This document shows positions 48,401 through 55,992 of a stretch of DNA of 64,000 bases, one piece after another. Positions within the stretch are counted from its first letter, which is position 1; the number at the start of each line of letters is the position of its first letter. Under the pieces are notes generated by a model that saw only the letters and a program-made list of their open reading frames with translations, did not search any database and was not told the origin of the DNA. This stretch comes from Mesorhizobium sp. CA14. GTDB taxonomy: Bacteria; Pseudomonadota; Alphaproteobacteria; Rhizobiales; Rhizobiaceae. The stretch covers positions 186,001-250,000 of the forward strand of contig NZ_JAIUHR010000002.1 of assembly GCF_020165195.1 (NCBI RefSeq), written 5' to 3'. A program made the position numbers and the translations under genes.

Positions 48401-48956
48401 CGAGGGGCTCGGCCTTGGCCTTTCAATCGTCGACCGCATCGCCAGGGTGCTGCGGCTCGAAATCCGCATCTACTCCAATCCCGGCAAGGGCACGCGCTTT
48501 TCCGTCATCCTGCCGGTCGCAGCGGTCGCCGCGCCGCCGCGCGAGGCCGGCAAGGTGCCGTCCCGCTCCGCCTCGACGCTTGCCGGGCTCAATGTGCTGT
48601 GCATCGACAATGACGCGCGCATTCTCGACGGCATGCGGCTGCTGCTCGAAGGCTGGGGATGCCATGTCGAGACGGCTTCGGGATCAGGCGATCTCCTGAA
48701 ACCCGGCGCGCCGAAGCCGGACCTCGTGCTGGCAGATTACCATCTCGACGGCGGCACCGGGCTCGATGCGATCGCCACGCTGCGCGCCGCCTATGGGCAG
48801 GACCTCGCCTGCGTGCTGGTCACCGCCGACCGCTCCAGCGAGGTGCGCGCGGCTGCCGGCCGGCTCGACATTCCGGTGATCAACAAACCGCTGAAGCCGG
48901 CCGTGCTGCGCTCGATGATGGGGCGCGTCAGGCCACTGGCGCCGGCGGCGGAGTGA
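45471..48956 (+). CDS. Transporter-fused hybrid sensor histidine kinase (CbrA/NahK-like)
   Basis: The 1161-residue protein begins with about thirteen transmembrane helices of the sodium:solute symporter family (about 1-510, TSWTFFGSVGLSSERGLEF), then a PAS domain (about 640-760, QGITVFDRDFRLICWNRQYR), a coiled coil, an H-box with His809 (AAGHDILQPLNAARLY), an ATPase domain (GLGLGLSIVDRIA) and a C-terminal receiver with Asp1089 (VLADYHLDGG). Such kinases link solute sensing to regulation of carbon use. A GTG at 45462 is only 2 bases from AGGAGG, so the GTG at 45471 (about 11 bases) is preferred. No partner regulator is adjacent. Confidence 0.87.
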   Translation: MQGWFVVIIAIAYVTLLFAIASVGDRRSVAAGLGRARPFIYALSLAIYCTSWTFFGSVGLSSERGLEFLGIYTGPVLVFVFGFPLLNRMIRLAKSEKITSIADFLGARYGKSFTVAAIATLIATIGAVPYIALQLKAISGSVSLMVEHYTGSPPSFDPFVSDISLVVAMLLALFAVLFGTRHADATEHQDGLVLAVAVETVVKLAAFLAIGLMVMFLIFGGPGDMFAKLAGNGQVRQAMSYSTSLATWLVLTGLSGFAVLMLPRQFYVTIVENRSEAELRTATWLFPLYLVAINLFVLPIAFAGLSLIGGKTSSDLYVLSLPLLSGHDLLAMAAFVGGLSAATAMVIVESVALSIMISNDLVIPLFVRRVIKTSSSENEDWSTLILNVRRASIFIMLFIAFLYYRESTNSARLSSIGLMSFAAIAQFAPALIGGLIWRRANGRGAALGMVAGIAVWGYTLLLPSLVGPSTDIVVHGLFGFEALRPQALFGTVGEPLNHGVLWSLSVNALFFVLGSLSRASVPLERIQAALFVPREAGPMPSLRRFRTAVTVNDLKDTISRYLGVERTERSFQSFERDAKVSLHGTEQASMDVIRFSEQLLASAVGSSSARLILSLLFRRNDRDSKDAFKLLDDATEALQHNRDLLQIALDQMEQGITVFDRDFRLICWNRQYRLLFDLPDEMGQVGVSLDRILRHLAERGDIPADQRVTMLNRLTSFAGPWQMELKTSGRILELRSNPMPDGGIVATYADISGRVEQDLALKRANESLEQRVKTRTVELTRVNEELAQAQMLAEEANLGKTRFLAAAGHDILQPLNAARLYCSSLIEKAGKGPAGKPAMNIESSLESVETILGAVLDISRLDAGAMKPDNTAFNLGGLLGQIGNDFRPLAAEKKLHLKIVPSSLGVMTDRNLLRRLIQNLVSNAIKYTRHGRILVGVRRRGELAEIQVIDTGIGIAGDKLSTVFHEFTRLDEGVREAEGLGLGLSIVDRIARVLRLEIRIYSNPGKGTRFSVILPVAAVAAPPREAGKVPSRSASTLAGLNVLCIDNDARILDGMRLLLEGWGCHVETASGSGDLLKPGAPKPDLVLADYHLDGGTGLDAIATLRAAYGQDLACVLVTADRSSEVRAAAGRLDIPVINKPLKPAVLRSMMGRVRPLAPAAE

Positions 48957-48963
48957 CCCAAGC

Positions 48964-49599
48964 TCAGCCGCTATAGCCGAGGCTTTTGAGATAGGCACAA
49001 AACATGTCGGCGAGCGCATCGGAATAGGCTTCGATCTCGCCGGACGTCCGCTCCTTTTCCGAGAAATCCGCTCCCACGGTACTCAGCGTCTTTATGATCA
49101 GTTCGCCGGCCAGAGCGCGGCCGGAACCCGGCGCGTCGGGAAGCGTCTCGCGCATGAAGGCTTCGACGGTCCGGTTCGCCGTCGCCCTTGCCTCCTGCGC
49201 CTCCGGCGCATCCCGATAGAGCGGCGCTGCGTCGTTCAGTGCGCCGCGCACCGCCGCCTCCTCGCATTCGGAGCGGATGAAGGCGTGGACCAGCGTTCTT
49301 ATCCGCTCGAGCGGTGATAGCCCGGTGTTTTCGAGAATGCCGCACAACAGCTCTGTCGTCTGGCGCCATTCGTCGCTCTGCAGCCTGAACAGCAGCGCCG
49401 CCTTGTTCGGGAAATACTGGTAGAGCGAACCGACGCTGACGCCCGCCCTTTCGGCGACGCGCGTGGTGGTGAAACGCTGCGCGCCTTCAGCAGCCAAAAC
49501 CTGAGCAGCCGCCGCTAAAATCGCCGCGACCAGCTCCGTGGCGCGCGCCTGCTTTGGCTGTTTTCGGGTGGAAATTGAAGGACTTGGGCGTTGGATCAT
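48964..49599 (-). CDS. TetR-family transcriptional regulator
   Basis: The 211-residue protein has a TetR-type HTH (about 25-65: FTTTRVAERAGVSVGSLYQYFPNKAALL) and an all-helical ligand domain. The start MIQRPSPSIS is chosen; an upstream extension would run into the divergent gene. Its start is 80 bases from the start of the O-methyltransferase, so it probably represses that gene. It converges on the sensor kinase gene, 7 bases apart. Confidence 0.87.
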   Translation of the reverse strand: MIQRPSPSISTRKQPKQARATELVAAILAAAAQVLAAEGAQRFTTTRVAERAGVSVGSLYQYFPNKAALLFRLQSDEWRQTTELLCGILENTGLSPLERIRTLVHAFIRSECEEAAVRGALNDAAPLYRDAPEAQEARATANRTVEAFMRETLPDAPGSGRALAGELIIKTLSTVGADFSEKERTSGEIEAYSDALADMFCAYLKSLGYSG

Positions 49600-49679
49600 C
49601 GCGACGCTCGGGAATGCGAATTGGAAACCTGAAGGATTATTCGTATTTTTGAAGCAACACAAGAACCCCGGAGACAGCC

Positions 49680-50336
49680 ATGACCACCTTGACCGCAACC
49701 CCTTTGGCCCCGCTGCTCGCCCGCCTGTTCAAGGAAGCCGACGCGTCGACCAGTTCGGCGATCGCACGGTACTCGCGCGAAGAACGGACGCGCCTGCTTC
49801 ACAGCAAGACCGAGTATCGCCAGTTCTACGGCAGCATGAAGGACCTTTGGCTCGCCGTCTCGCCGGAGACGGGCACGCTGCTCTACATGCTGGCGCGCAG
49901 CACCGGCGCGCGCATCATCGTCGAATTCGGCACCTCGTTCGGCATCTCGACGCTCTATCTCGCCGCGGCGCTGCGCGACAATGGCGGCGGCCGCCTGATC
50001 ACGACGGAATTCGAGCCGTCCAAGGTGGTGCGGGCCAAATCCAACCTGACGGAAGGCGGCCTCATCGATCTGGTCGAGATCCGCGAGGGCGACGCGCTGG
50101 AAACGCTCAGCACCGACCTGCCTGACCGGATAGACCTGCTGCTGCTCGACGGCGCCAAGGCGCTCTATCCGGAGATATTGAACCTGGTCGAGAGCCGGCT
50201 CAGGCCAGGCGCGCTGGTCATTGCCGACAATGCCGACTTCTCGCCCGAATATCTGGAGCGGGTGCGCGGGCCGGCCGGCGGTTATATGTCGACGCCGTTC
50301 GGCGACGACGTGGAGCTGTCGATGCGGCTCGGCTAA
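49680..50336 (+). CDS. SAM-dependent O-methyltransferase (family 3-like)
   Basis: The 218-residue enzyme has the SAM-binding region IVEFGTSFGISTLYLAAALR, the acidic loop TTEFEPSKV and the post-motif LLLLDGAKALYPEILNLV, the pattern of catechol-type and caffeoyl-CoA-type O-methyltransferases. No signal peptide. The natural substrate is unknown; control by a TetR repressor suggests a small aromatic or toxic compound. GGAGA lies just before the ATG. Two UUCG hairpins follow the gene. Confidence 0.85.
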   Translation: MTTLTATPLAPLLARLFKEADASTSSAIARYSREERTRLLHSKTEYRQFYGSMKDLWLAVSPETGTLLYMLARSTGARIIVEFGTSFGISTLYLAAALRDNGGGRLITTEFEPSKVVRAKSNLTEGGLIDLVEIREGDALETLSTDLPDRIDLLLLDGAKALYPEILNLVESRLRPGALVIADNADFSPEYLERVRGPAGGYMSTPFGDDVELSMRLG

Positions 50337-50405
50337 GGCCTCGAAACTACTCCATGCTGCTTCTGAGGCAGCCGTAGGCGTTTACGTCAACCAACGCGCA
50401 ATCCC

Positions 50406-50434
50406 GGCCTTCGGGCCCCGGCCTTCGGGCCTTT
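50406..50434 (+). terminator. Tandem GGCC-TTCG-GGCC hairpins, candidate terminator
   Basis: Two copies of GGCC-TTCG-GGCC lie in a row (50406-50417 and 50420-50431), each able to form a 4-base stem closed by a stable UUCG loop, followed by TTT. They sit between the O-methyltransferase and MFS genes, about 70 bases after the stop of the first. Confidence 0.55.
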
Positions 50435-50451
50435 GACGCGTAGGTGACATC

Positions 50452-51705
50452 ATGACCCTCCTCCCATCGTCTTGGCACGGCCTGCCCCGCCCGGCGCTAC
50501 TCGGCCTCTTCCTGTTCTTCTGCGCCGGTTTCGCCGACGGCGCGCTGGTGCCTTTCTTTCCGCTCTGGGCAAGCAGCGAGGCGAATATCCCGATCGGCGC
50601 GATCGGCCTTTTGTTTGCCTGCTATGCCGGCGGCGAATTGATCGCCGCGCCGCTGATCGGCGGCATCGCCGACCGGGTCGGCCGGCGGCCGGTGCTGGTC
50701 CTGTCGTCGCTCGGCGTCGGCTGCGGCTTCGTCGCGCTGTTCTTCGTCCACGGCGTCGCCGCCACTGCGATCGTCCTGCTGTTGACCGGCATGTGCGAGT
50801 CGGTGCTGCATCCGACGATCCTCGCGGCAATCGCCGATGTGACGGAGCCCTCAGCGCATCCGCGCTGGTTCGGCATGGCAAGGGTGAGCTCGAGCGCCGG
50901 GCAGATCCTCGGCCCGGCCTGCGGCGCGCTGCTGGCGCTCGTTTCGCGTGGCAGCGTGTTCTTGGCCGGCGGCGGTATGCTGCTGTTCGGCGGCGTCGTC
51001 ATGCTTGCCGCATTCGCCGAGACGCGCGGCCATGCCGCAGCCGACCATGAGGAAACGGAGGAAGAGGAAGGCCTGTCCGCGCTGCTGCCGGCCTTCCGCG
51101 ACGGCCGCCTGGCAAAGCTGCTCGCCTGGGTCGTGCTGTTCGAGATTTCCGGCAACTGGATTGAAGCGGTCATCCCGCTCTATGCGCAGGATGCCGGCAC
51201 GCTCACCCCGTCCGGTGTCGGCGCGCTGTTTGCCTATGCGGCCGCCCTGACGGTCGGTTTGCAGATGCTGGTCAGCCGCTTTGCCGAGACGCGATCGGCA
51301 CTTTGGCTGGCAGCCGGTGCCGGCATCTCGACTATCGCCGCCTTTGCCCTGCTGGCGACCTCGCCGGCGATACTTTCGCTGGTCGTCGCAGTCAGCCTCT
51401 GCTCGGTGGGACAGATGCTGGTCGGGCCGCTCGTGCCGACCGCCGTCAACGCGCTCGCGCCATCGCCGCGACGCGCTTCCTATATGGCCGCCTCGTCTGT
51501 GGCGGTCGACCTCAAGGACTCGCTCGGACCGTCGATCGGCACGGCGCTCTATGCGCTCACGCCGCGCCTGCCCTGGGTCGTCGGCATTCCGCTGGTGGCG
51601 GTCGCTTCGCTGGGCCTCGGCGCCGCGATCGGGCGGGCGCGAAGCTCCGCGGATACCGCCGACGACGATGCGATGCCGGGCTCGGCCGTCGAAAACTATC
51701 GCTGA
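50452..51705 (+). CDS. MFS transporter
   Basis: The 417-residue protein has about twelve helices with the motif A loop GGIADRVGRRPVL between helices 2 and 3, and a charged central loop (DHEETEEEEGLSALLPAF). It belongs to the drug/sugar efflux type of the major facilitator superfamily; substrate unknown. AGGTGA precedes the ATG. It lies downstream of the O-methyltransferase and may export its product, although hairpins separate them. Confidence 0.8.
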   Translation: MTLLPSSWHGLPRPALLGLFLFFCAGFADGALVPFFPLWASSEANIPIGAIGLLFACYAGGELIAAPLIGGIADRVGRRPVLVLSSLGVGCGFVALFFVHGVAATAIVLLLTGMCESVLHPTILAAIADVTEPSAHPRWFGMARVSSSAGQILGPACGALLALVSRGSVFLAGGGMLLFGGVVMLAAFAETRGHAAADHEETEEEEGLSALLPAFRDGRLAKLLAWVVLFEISGNWIEAVIPLYAQDAGTLTPSGVGALFAYAAALTVGLQMLVSRFAETRSALWLAAGAGISTIAAFALLATSPAILSLVVAVSLCSVGQMLVGPLVPTAVNALAPSPRRASYMAASSVAVDLKDSLGPSIGTALYALTPRLPWVVGIPLVAVASLGLGAAIGRARSSADTADDDAMPGSAVENYR

Positions 51706-51744
51706 GCCTTCAGCACTGCGCCAAGACCACATCGGCCGGCAGCT

Positions 51745-52647
51745 TCAGATGGAGCTGTCGGCCATTTGCGAATTGCGGAACCGAGGCCTCGCGCCATTGG
51801 ACGCAGGACGGTGCTCGCGAAATGCCATGGCAAGGGCGCGCAGCGCCTCGCGCGATTGCGGATCGGAGAGCGTGGAAAGCAGCAGGATTTCGGTCGCCGG
51901 CAGCGGCGGCAAGCCGAATTTGCGGCTGACCTCGATCGTGCCCGGCGGGGCGAGCCGACAGGAGAAGACCGCCGTGGCAAGGCCGGCCGAAACGGCTTCC
52001 GCAACCGCGAAGGAGCCGCAGCCCAGGAAAACCTGCGTCCACGGGATGCCGACCGCGTCGAGCGCACCGGTGACGATGTCGCGGATGCTGCAGGATGGTG
52101 AGGAGGCGGCCAGCCGCAGCGGCTCGCCGGCGCGGTAGACGAAATCCGGCGTCGCGTACCAGCCGAATTGCTCCGGCGCCAGCACCTCGCCGTCGCGGCG
52201 GTCATCGTCGCGACGCACAATCGCGGCGTCGAGCTCGCCGCGATCGAAGGCGGCTAGCAGGTCGCGCGTGTCGTCGAGCTGCACCTCGATGGTCAAAGCC
52301 GGATCATGCGCATTGAGCCGCGCCAGCAGGGTCGGCACTTCGGCGCCGCCGACATGGGTGGCGATCCCTAGCCGGAAATGGCGGCGGACGGCGGTGAGGC
52401 TGGCGACCGCGCGGTCATGCGCGGCAAGCAGCTCGCGCGCGGGCTCGAGGAACACAGTGCCGCGCGCCGACAGCCGCACCAGCCTCGGCGTTCGCTCGAT
52501 CAGTTTTTCGCCGATCCGATCCTCCAGCCGCTTCAGCTTGACGCTGATCGCGCCTTGCGTGCTGCCGAGGGCTTCGGCGGCGCGCGTGAAGCTGCGCAAG
52601 TCGGCGACGGTGAGGAAGGCTTTCACCGCATCTATGTCCAGCGTCAT
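51745..52647 (-). CDS. LysR-family transcriptional regulator
   Basis: The 300-residue protein has an N-terminal HTH (about 1-60: FLTVADLRSFTRAAEALGSTQGAISVKLKRLEDRIG) and a periplasmic-binding-like effector domain. It is divergent from the downstream MFS exporter gene with 142 bases between the starts, the usual LysR-target arrangement. It converges on the preceding MFS gene 39 bases away. Confidence 0.88.
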   Translation of the reverse strand: MTLDIDAVKAFLTVADLRSFTRAAEALGSTQGAISVKLKRLEDRIGEKLIERTPRLVRLSARGTVFLEPARELLAAHDRAVASLTAVRRHFRLGIATHVGGAEVPTLLARLNAHDPALTIEVQLDDTRDLLAAFDRGELDAAIVRRDDDRRDGEVLAPEQFGWYATPDFVYRAGEPLRLAASSPSCSIRDIVTGALDAVGIPWTQVFLGCGSFAVAEAVSAGLATAVFSCRLAPPGTIEVSRKFGLPPLPATEILLLSTLSDPQSREALRALAMAFREHRPASNGARPRFRNSQMADSSI

Positions 52648-52789
52648 ATCATCTATCTCATTTTGTTGTCACTGAAATATCCAACCATGCAATTTTAAAA
52701 TGATCAAGCCTCCGCTAACTTGGGTTGAGCGCGCAGCGGCGAACGGCCATCCGGTTGCGCCCTGCCCAAGAAACTCAAGAGGTTTGACC

Positions 52790-54301
52790 ATGGCACCTGT
52801 CCTCACCCGCCGGGGCATCGTCGTTCTGTTTGCCGCATGTCTTGCCTGCCTGATGTTCGGGCTGGAGATATCGAGCGTCCCAACCGTCCTGCCGACGCTG
52901 GAACAGGTGCTCGACGCGGACTTCAGGCAACTGCAATGGGTGATGAACGCCTACACCATCGCCGTCACGACCGTGCTGATGGCGGTCGGCACCATGGCCG
53001 ATCGCTATGGACGCAAGCGCGTCTTCCTGGTCTCGATCGCCGCCTTTGGTCTCACCTCGCTGATCTGCGGTCTGGCGAGCAATGTCTCGACGCTGATCGT
53101 CGCGCGCTTCCTGCAGGGGTTGAGCGGCGGCGCGATGCTGATCTGCCAGCTCGCCGTGCTGTCGCATGAATTCCAGGAAGGCCGAGAGCGCGCCGTGGCC
53201 TGGGGCTGGTGGGGCGTCATCTTCGGCATCGGCCTCGGCTTCGGCCCGATCGTCGGTGGCGGCATCGTCGCCGTGTCGAGCTGGCAGTGGGTGTTCCTCA
53301 TCCATGTGGCGATCGCGATCGTCGCCTTCGCGCTTGCGCTCACCGGCGTCCATGAATCCAAGGACCCGCAAGCAGGCAGGTTGGATCTCGCCGGCATCCT
53401 GACCTTGTCGCCTGCCGTCTTCTGCCTCGTTTTCTATATCACGCAAGGACCGGAGCTTGGCTTCGCCAACCTGGCCGCCCTGGCGATCCTTGGCCTGTCG
53501 ATCGCATGCTTCATGGCGTTCTTTATTGCCGAAAGGATCAGCAAGCGGCCGATGTTCGACTTTTCGGTCTTTCGTATCCGCCCGTTTTTCGGCGCGATCG
53601 TCGGCTCGGCGGCAATGAACATCAGCTACTGGCCGTTCATGATCTATCTGCCGATCTGGTTTCATGCCGGATTGGGTCTCGACGGCTTCGCCACCGGCCT
53701 TGCCTTGCTCGCCTACACGCTGCCGACGCTGGTGATGCCGCCTTTGGCCGAGCGGCTGTCGCTGCGCTACCGGCCCGGCGCCATCATTCCGGCAGGGCTC
53801 GCGATCATCGGCATTGGCTTCCTGCTGATGAGGTGGGGCAGCGCGGCAGCCCATGCCAGCTGGCTAACCATGCTGCCCGGCTGCCTGATCGCGGGCACCG
53901 GCCTCGGCATCACCAACACGCCGGTAACCAACACGACCACCGGCTCGGTTTCGCGTGATCGCGTCGGGATGGCATCCGGCATAGACATGAGCGCGCGCAT
54001 GATCTCGCTTGCCGTGAACATCGCAGTGATGGGCTTTATCCTGGCGAGCGGCGCGCTCGCGTATCTCATGGCAGCGCTGCCCGATCTCGATAGCGCAAGG
54101 CTCTATCTATTCGCCGAGGCGATCGCGGCCGGCAATCCGGTGCCGGGGTTGCCGGACAAGGTCGCGCATGACGCGCTGGCAAACGGCTTTGGCTGGGTGA
54201 TGCTCTATGGCGGTATCGGCGTCTGGGTCATGGCGGCAATCGGCTTTGCCATCTTCAAGGCACGACCGGCGCGGCAGGAGGCGGTTCAGCGCCCGGACTG
54301 A
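52790..54301 (+). CDS. MFS transporter of the DHA2 (EmrB/QacA) type
   Basis: The 503-residue protein has about fourteen helices with QWVMNAYTIAVTTVLMAVGT (helix 2 region), the motif A loop GTMADRYGRKRVFL and motif C-like region GWWGVIFGIGLGFGPIVGG, typical of 14-helix drug exporters. The ATG at 52790 follows AGAGG by 7 bases; an upstream extension is not membrane-like. It is likely controlled by the divergent LysR regulator. Substrate unknown. Confidence 0.85.
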   Translation: MAPVLTRRGIVVLFAACLACLMFGLEISSVPTVLPTLEQVLDADFRQLQWVMNAYTIAVTTVLMAVGTMADRYGRKRVFLVSIAAFGLTSLICGLASNVSTLIVARFLQGLSGGAMLICQLAVLSHEFQEGRERAVAWGWWGVIFGIGLGFGPIVGGGIVAVSSWQWVFLIHVAIAIVAFALALTGVHESKDPQAGRLDLAGILTLSPAVFCLVFYITQGPELGFANLAALAILGLSIACFMAFFIAERISKRPMFDFSVFRIRPFFGAIVGSAAMNISYWPFMIYLPIWFHAGLGLDGFATGLALLAYTLPTLVMPPLAERLSLRYRPGAIIPAGLAIIGIGFLLMRWGSAAAHASWLTMLPGCLIAGTGLGITNTPVTNTTTGSVSRDRVGMASGIDMSARMISLAVNIAVMGFILASGALAYLMAALPDLDSARLYLFAEAIAAGNPVPGLPDKVAHDALANGFGWVMLYGGIGVWVMAAIGFAIFKARPARQEAVQRPD

Positions 54302-54313
54302 ACCGGATGCTGG

Positions 54314-55000
54314 TCAGCCGACCGGCTGCAGCGGGTCGCCGCCGATCTTCGACAGCTGGATGACCGCCTGGGTGCGGCTGTCGACGCCGAGCTTCTGCAG
54401 GATGGCCGAGACATGCGCCTTGATGGTGGCCTCGGAGACGCCGAGCTCATAGGCGATCTGCTTGTTGAGCAGGCCCTCCGCCAGCATGCCGAGCACCCGC
54501 GTCTGCTGCGGCGTCAGCGCCTGCAGGCGCTTGATCAGGTCGGAGATTTCCGGATCGCGCTCGACGCCGAGCTCGATGCCGGCGGGCGCCGCGATATCGC
54601 CGGCAAGCACCGCCTGCACGGCGGCGCGGATCTCTTCCATGCTGGCCGATTTGGAGATGAAGCCGGAAGCGCCGAGATCGAGCGCGCGGCGGATGGTGAC
54701 GGGATCGTCATGCGCCGAGACCACCACCAGCGGCACCGCCGGATGGATGCCGCGCAGCGAGATCAGGCCGGAAAGGCCGCTGGCGCCCGGCATCGACAGG
54801 TCGAGCAGCACCATGTCGACATCCTCATTGGCAAGCACCAGCGCCTTGGCGCTTTCGAAATCGCCGGCTTCGTAGATGGCAGCAACGTCGCCGATGCCGG
54901 CCAGCGCCTCCTTCAGCGCGCCGCGAAAAAGCGGATGGTCGTCGGCAATGACGAAAGTGTGGCCCGACGGCAAATAGTCCTCCCCCGATCCCATCATCAT
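54314..55000 (-). CDS. NarL/FixJ-family response regulator
   Basis: The 228-residue protein has a receiver domain (acidic pair ADD at 19-21, phospho-Asp67 in VLLDLSMPG) and a LuxR-type HTH (LTPQQTRVLGMLAEGLLNKQ...VSEATIKAHVSAILQKLGV). Several start codons are possible: three tandem ATGs at 55000-54994 lack a good ribosome site, whereas a TTG at 54973 (LPSGHTFVIADD) has GGAGG 6 bases upstream. No kinase is adjacent; the transporter-fused kinase 5.4 kb away is a possible partner. Confidence 0.85.
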   Translation of the reverse strand: MMMGSGEDYLPSGHTFVIADDHPLFRGALKEALAGIGDVAAIYEAGDFESAKALVLANEDVDMVLLDLSMPGASGLSGLISLRGIHPAVPLVVVSAHDDPVTIRRALDLGASGFISKSASMEEIRAAVQAVLAGDIAAPAGIELGVERDPEISDLIKRLQALTPQQTRVLGMLAEGLLNKQIAYELGVSEATIKAHVSAILQKLGVDSRTQAVIQLSKIGGDPLQPVG

Positions 55001-55100
55001 TGTGTGCTTCTTGCGGGGACCGGAATGATTATGCGGCGGCGCGGCGCGTTTTCAAGCGGCAAAGACCGCGTGCGAGGTTTTCCCCAATGCAGCTTTGCAA

Positions 55101-55532
55101 TCAGGTCTTCTGCTGGTTCAGCTTGCCGTCGCCGTCGTCCTTGTCCAGGTCCTTGACGATGTCCTTGAAGGTCCGGAAAAAGCGCTCCATGTAGCCCATC
55201 GTCTTATTGAAATCCTCTTCGCTGGGCAGTTGCGATTCCAGCCGGGCGGACAGCGAGTTCTCGAGCTTGGCGACACGCGCGTCGAGCGCCTTGACCGAAT
55301 TATCCAGCCGGTCGATCTCGTCCTGGTAGGCGGCGCGCTCGTCGGCGGCCATCTTGCAGACGAGCTGGCCGGCGCGCTCTTCGCAGATCGACATGGCGCC
55401 AGTTCTTGCATCCATGCGGACATAGCCGTTGGCCGACTTCTCCAAACGGTAGTGGTCGGTTTCCTCGGAATAGGCGGATGCGGCAACCAGCGAGCAAAGC
55501 GCCGCGGGGATCACGATGTGCTGCAGACGCAT
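55101..55532 (-). CDS. Exported protein with coiled coil, function unknown
   Basis: The 143-residue protein has a signal peptide (about 1-20, MRLQHIVIPAALCSLVAASA). Residues about 65-100 (DERAAYQDEIDRLDNSVKAL...RVAKLENSLSARLE) form a heptad coiled coil, and a cysteine pair (ICEERAGQLVC) may form a disulfide. The C-terminus is acidic. GGAGGA precedes the ATG. It is probably a periplasmic protein; no family recognised. Confidence 0.65.
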   Translation of the reverse strand: MRLQHIVIPAALCSLVAASAYSEETDHYRLEKSANGYVRMDARTGAMSICEERAGQLVCKMAADERAAYQDEIDRLDNSVKALDARVAKLENSLSARLESQLPSEEDFNKTMGYMERFFRTFKDIVKDLDKDDGDGKLNQQKT

Positions 55533-55644
55533 GTTGTTCCTCCATGAGCCAGTGAAGGCGGGCTATCACAGGTTTGCGCCGGAAATGGGGAAGAGTCGAG
55601 CTTCGAGCCTTCCCCGCACCTTCGGTTCGGACTATAGCGCGACA

Positions 55645-55992
55645 ATGTCTCAGATTATCTACAAGATCGCGCCCGAGGCGCTGTGGCGCGAAGCTGAACG
55701 GAACGGGCGCTTCACCGGCGCGCCGGTCGACATCGCCGACGGCTTCATCCATTTCTCCACCGCCGGCCAAGTTGGCGAGACGGCGGCCAGGCATTTCGCC
55801 GGGCAGACGGACCTGCTGCTGATCGCCATCGACGCGGCAAGGCTGGGTGATGCGCTGAAATACGAGGTCTCGCGCGGTGGCGCCCTGTTCCCGCATCTCT
55901 ACGCCGAGCTCGATCTTGATGCCGTTCTCTGGGTAAAGCCGTTGCCGCTCGGCGCAGGCGGCCACGAATTCCCGGCGCTGGAGGGCGAATGA
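55645..55992 (+). CDS. DUF952-family protein
   Basis: The 115-residue protein carries the DUF952 pattern: IYKIAPEALWREAERNGRFTG, DIADGFIHFSTAGQVGETA and FPHLYAELDLDAVLWVKPL. Function is not established; the fold resembles ADP-ribosyl-transferase-like proteins. No clear ribosome site. Its stop overlaps the pyrD start (ATGA), a conserved linkage in many alphaproteobacteria. Confidence 0.85.
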   Translation: MSQIIYKIAPEALWREAERNGRFTGAPVDIADGFIHFSTAGQVGETAARHFAGQTDLLLIAIDAARLGDALKYEVSRGGALFPHLYAELDLDAVLWVKPLPLGAGGHEFPALEGE

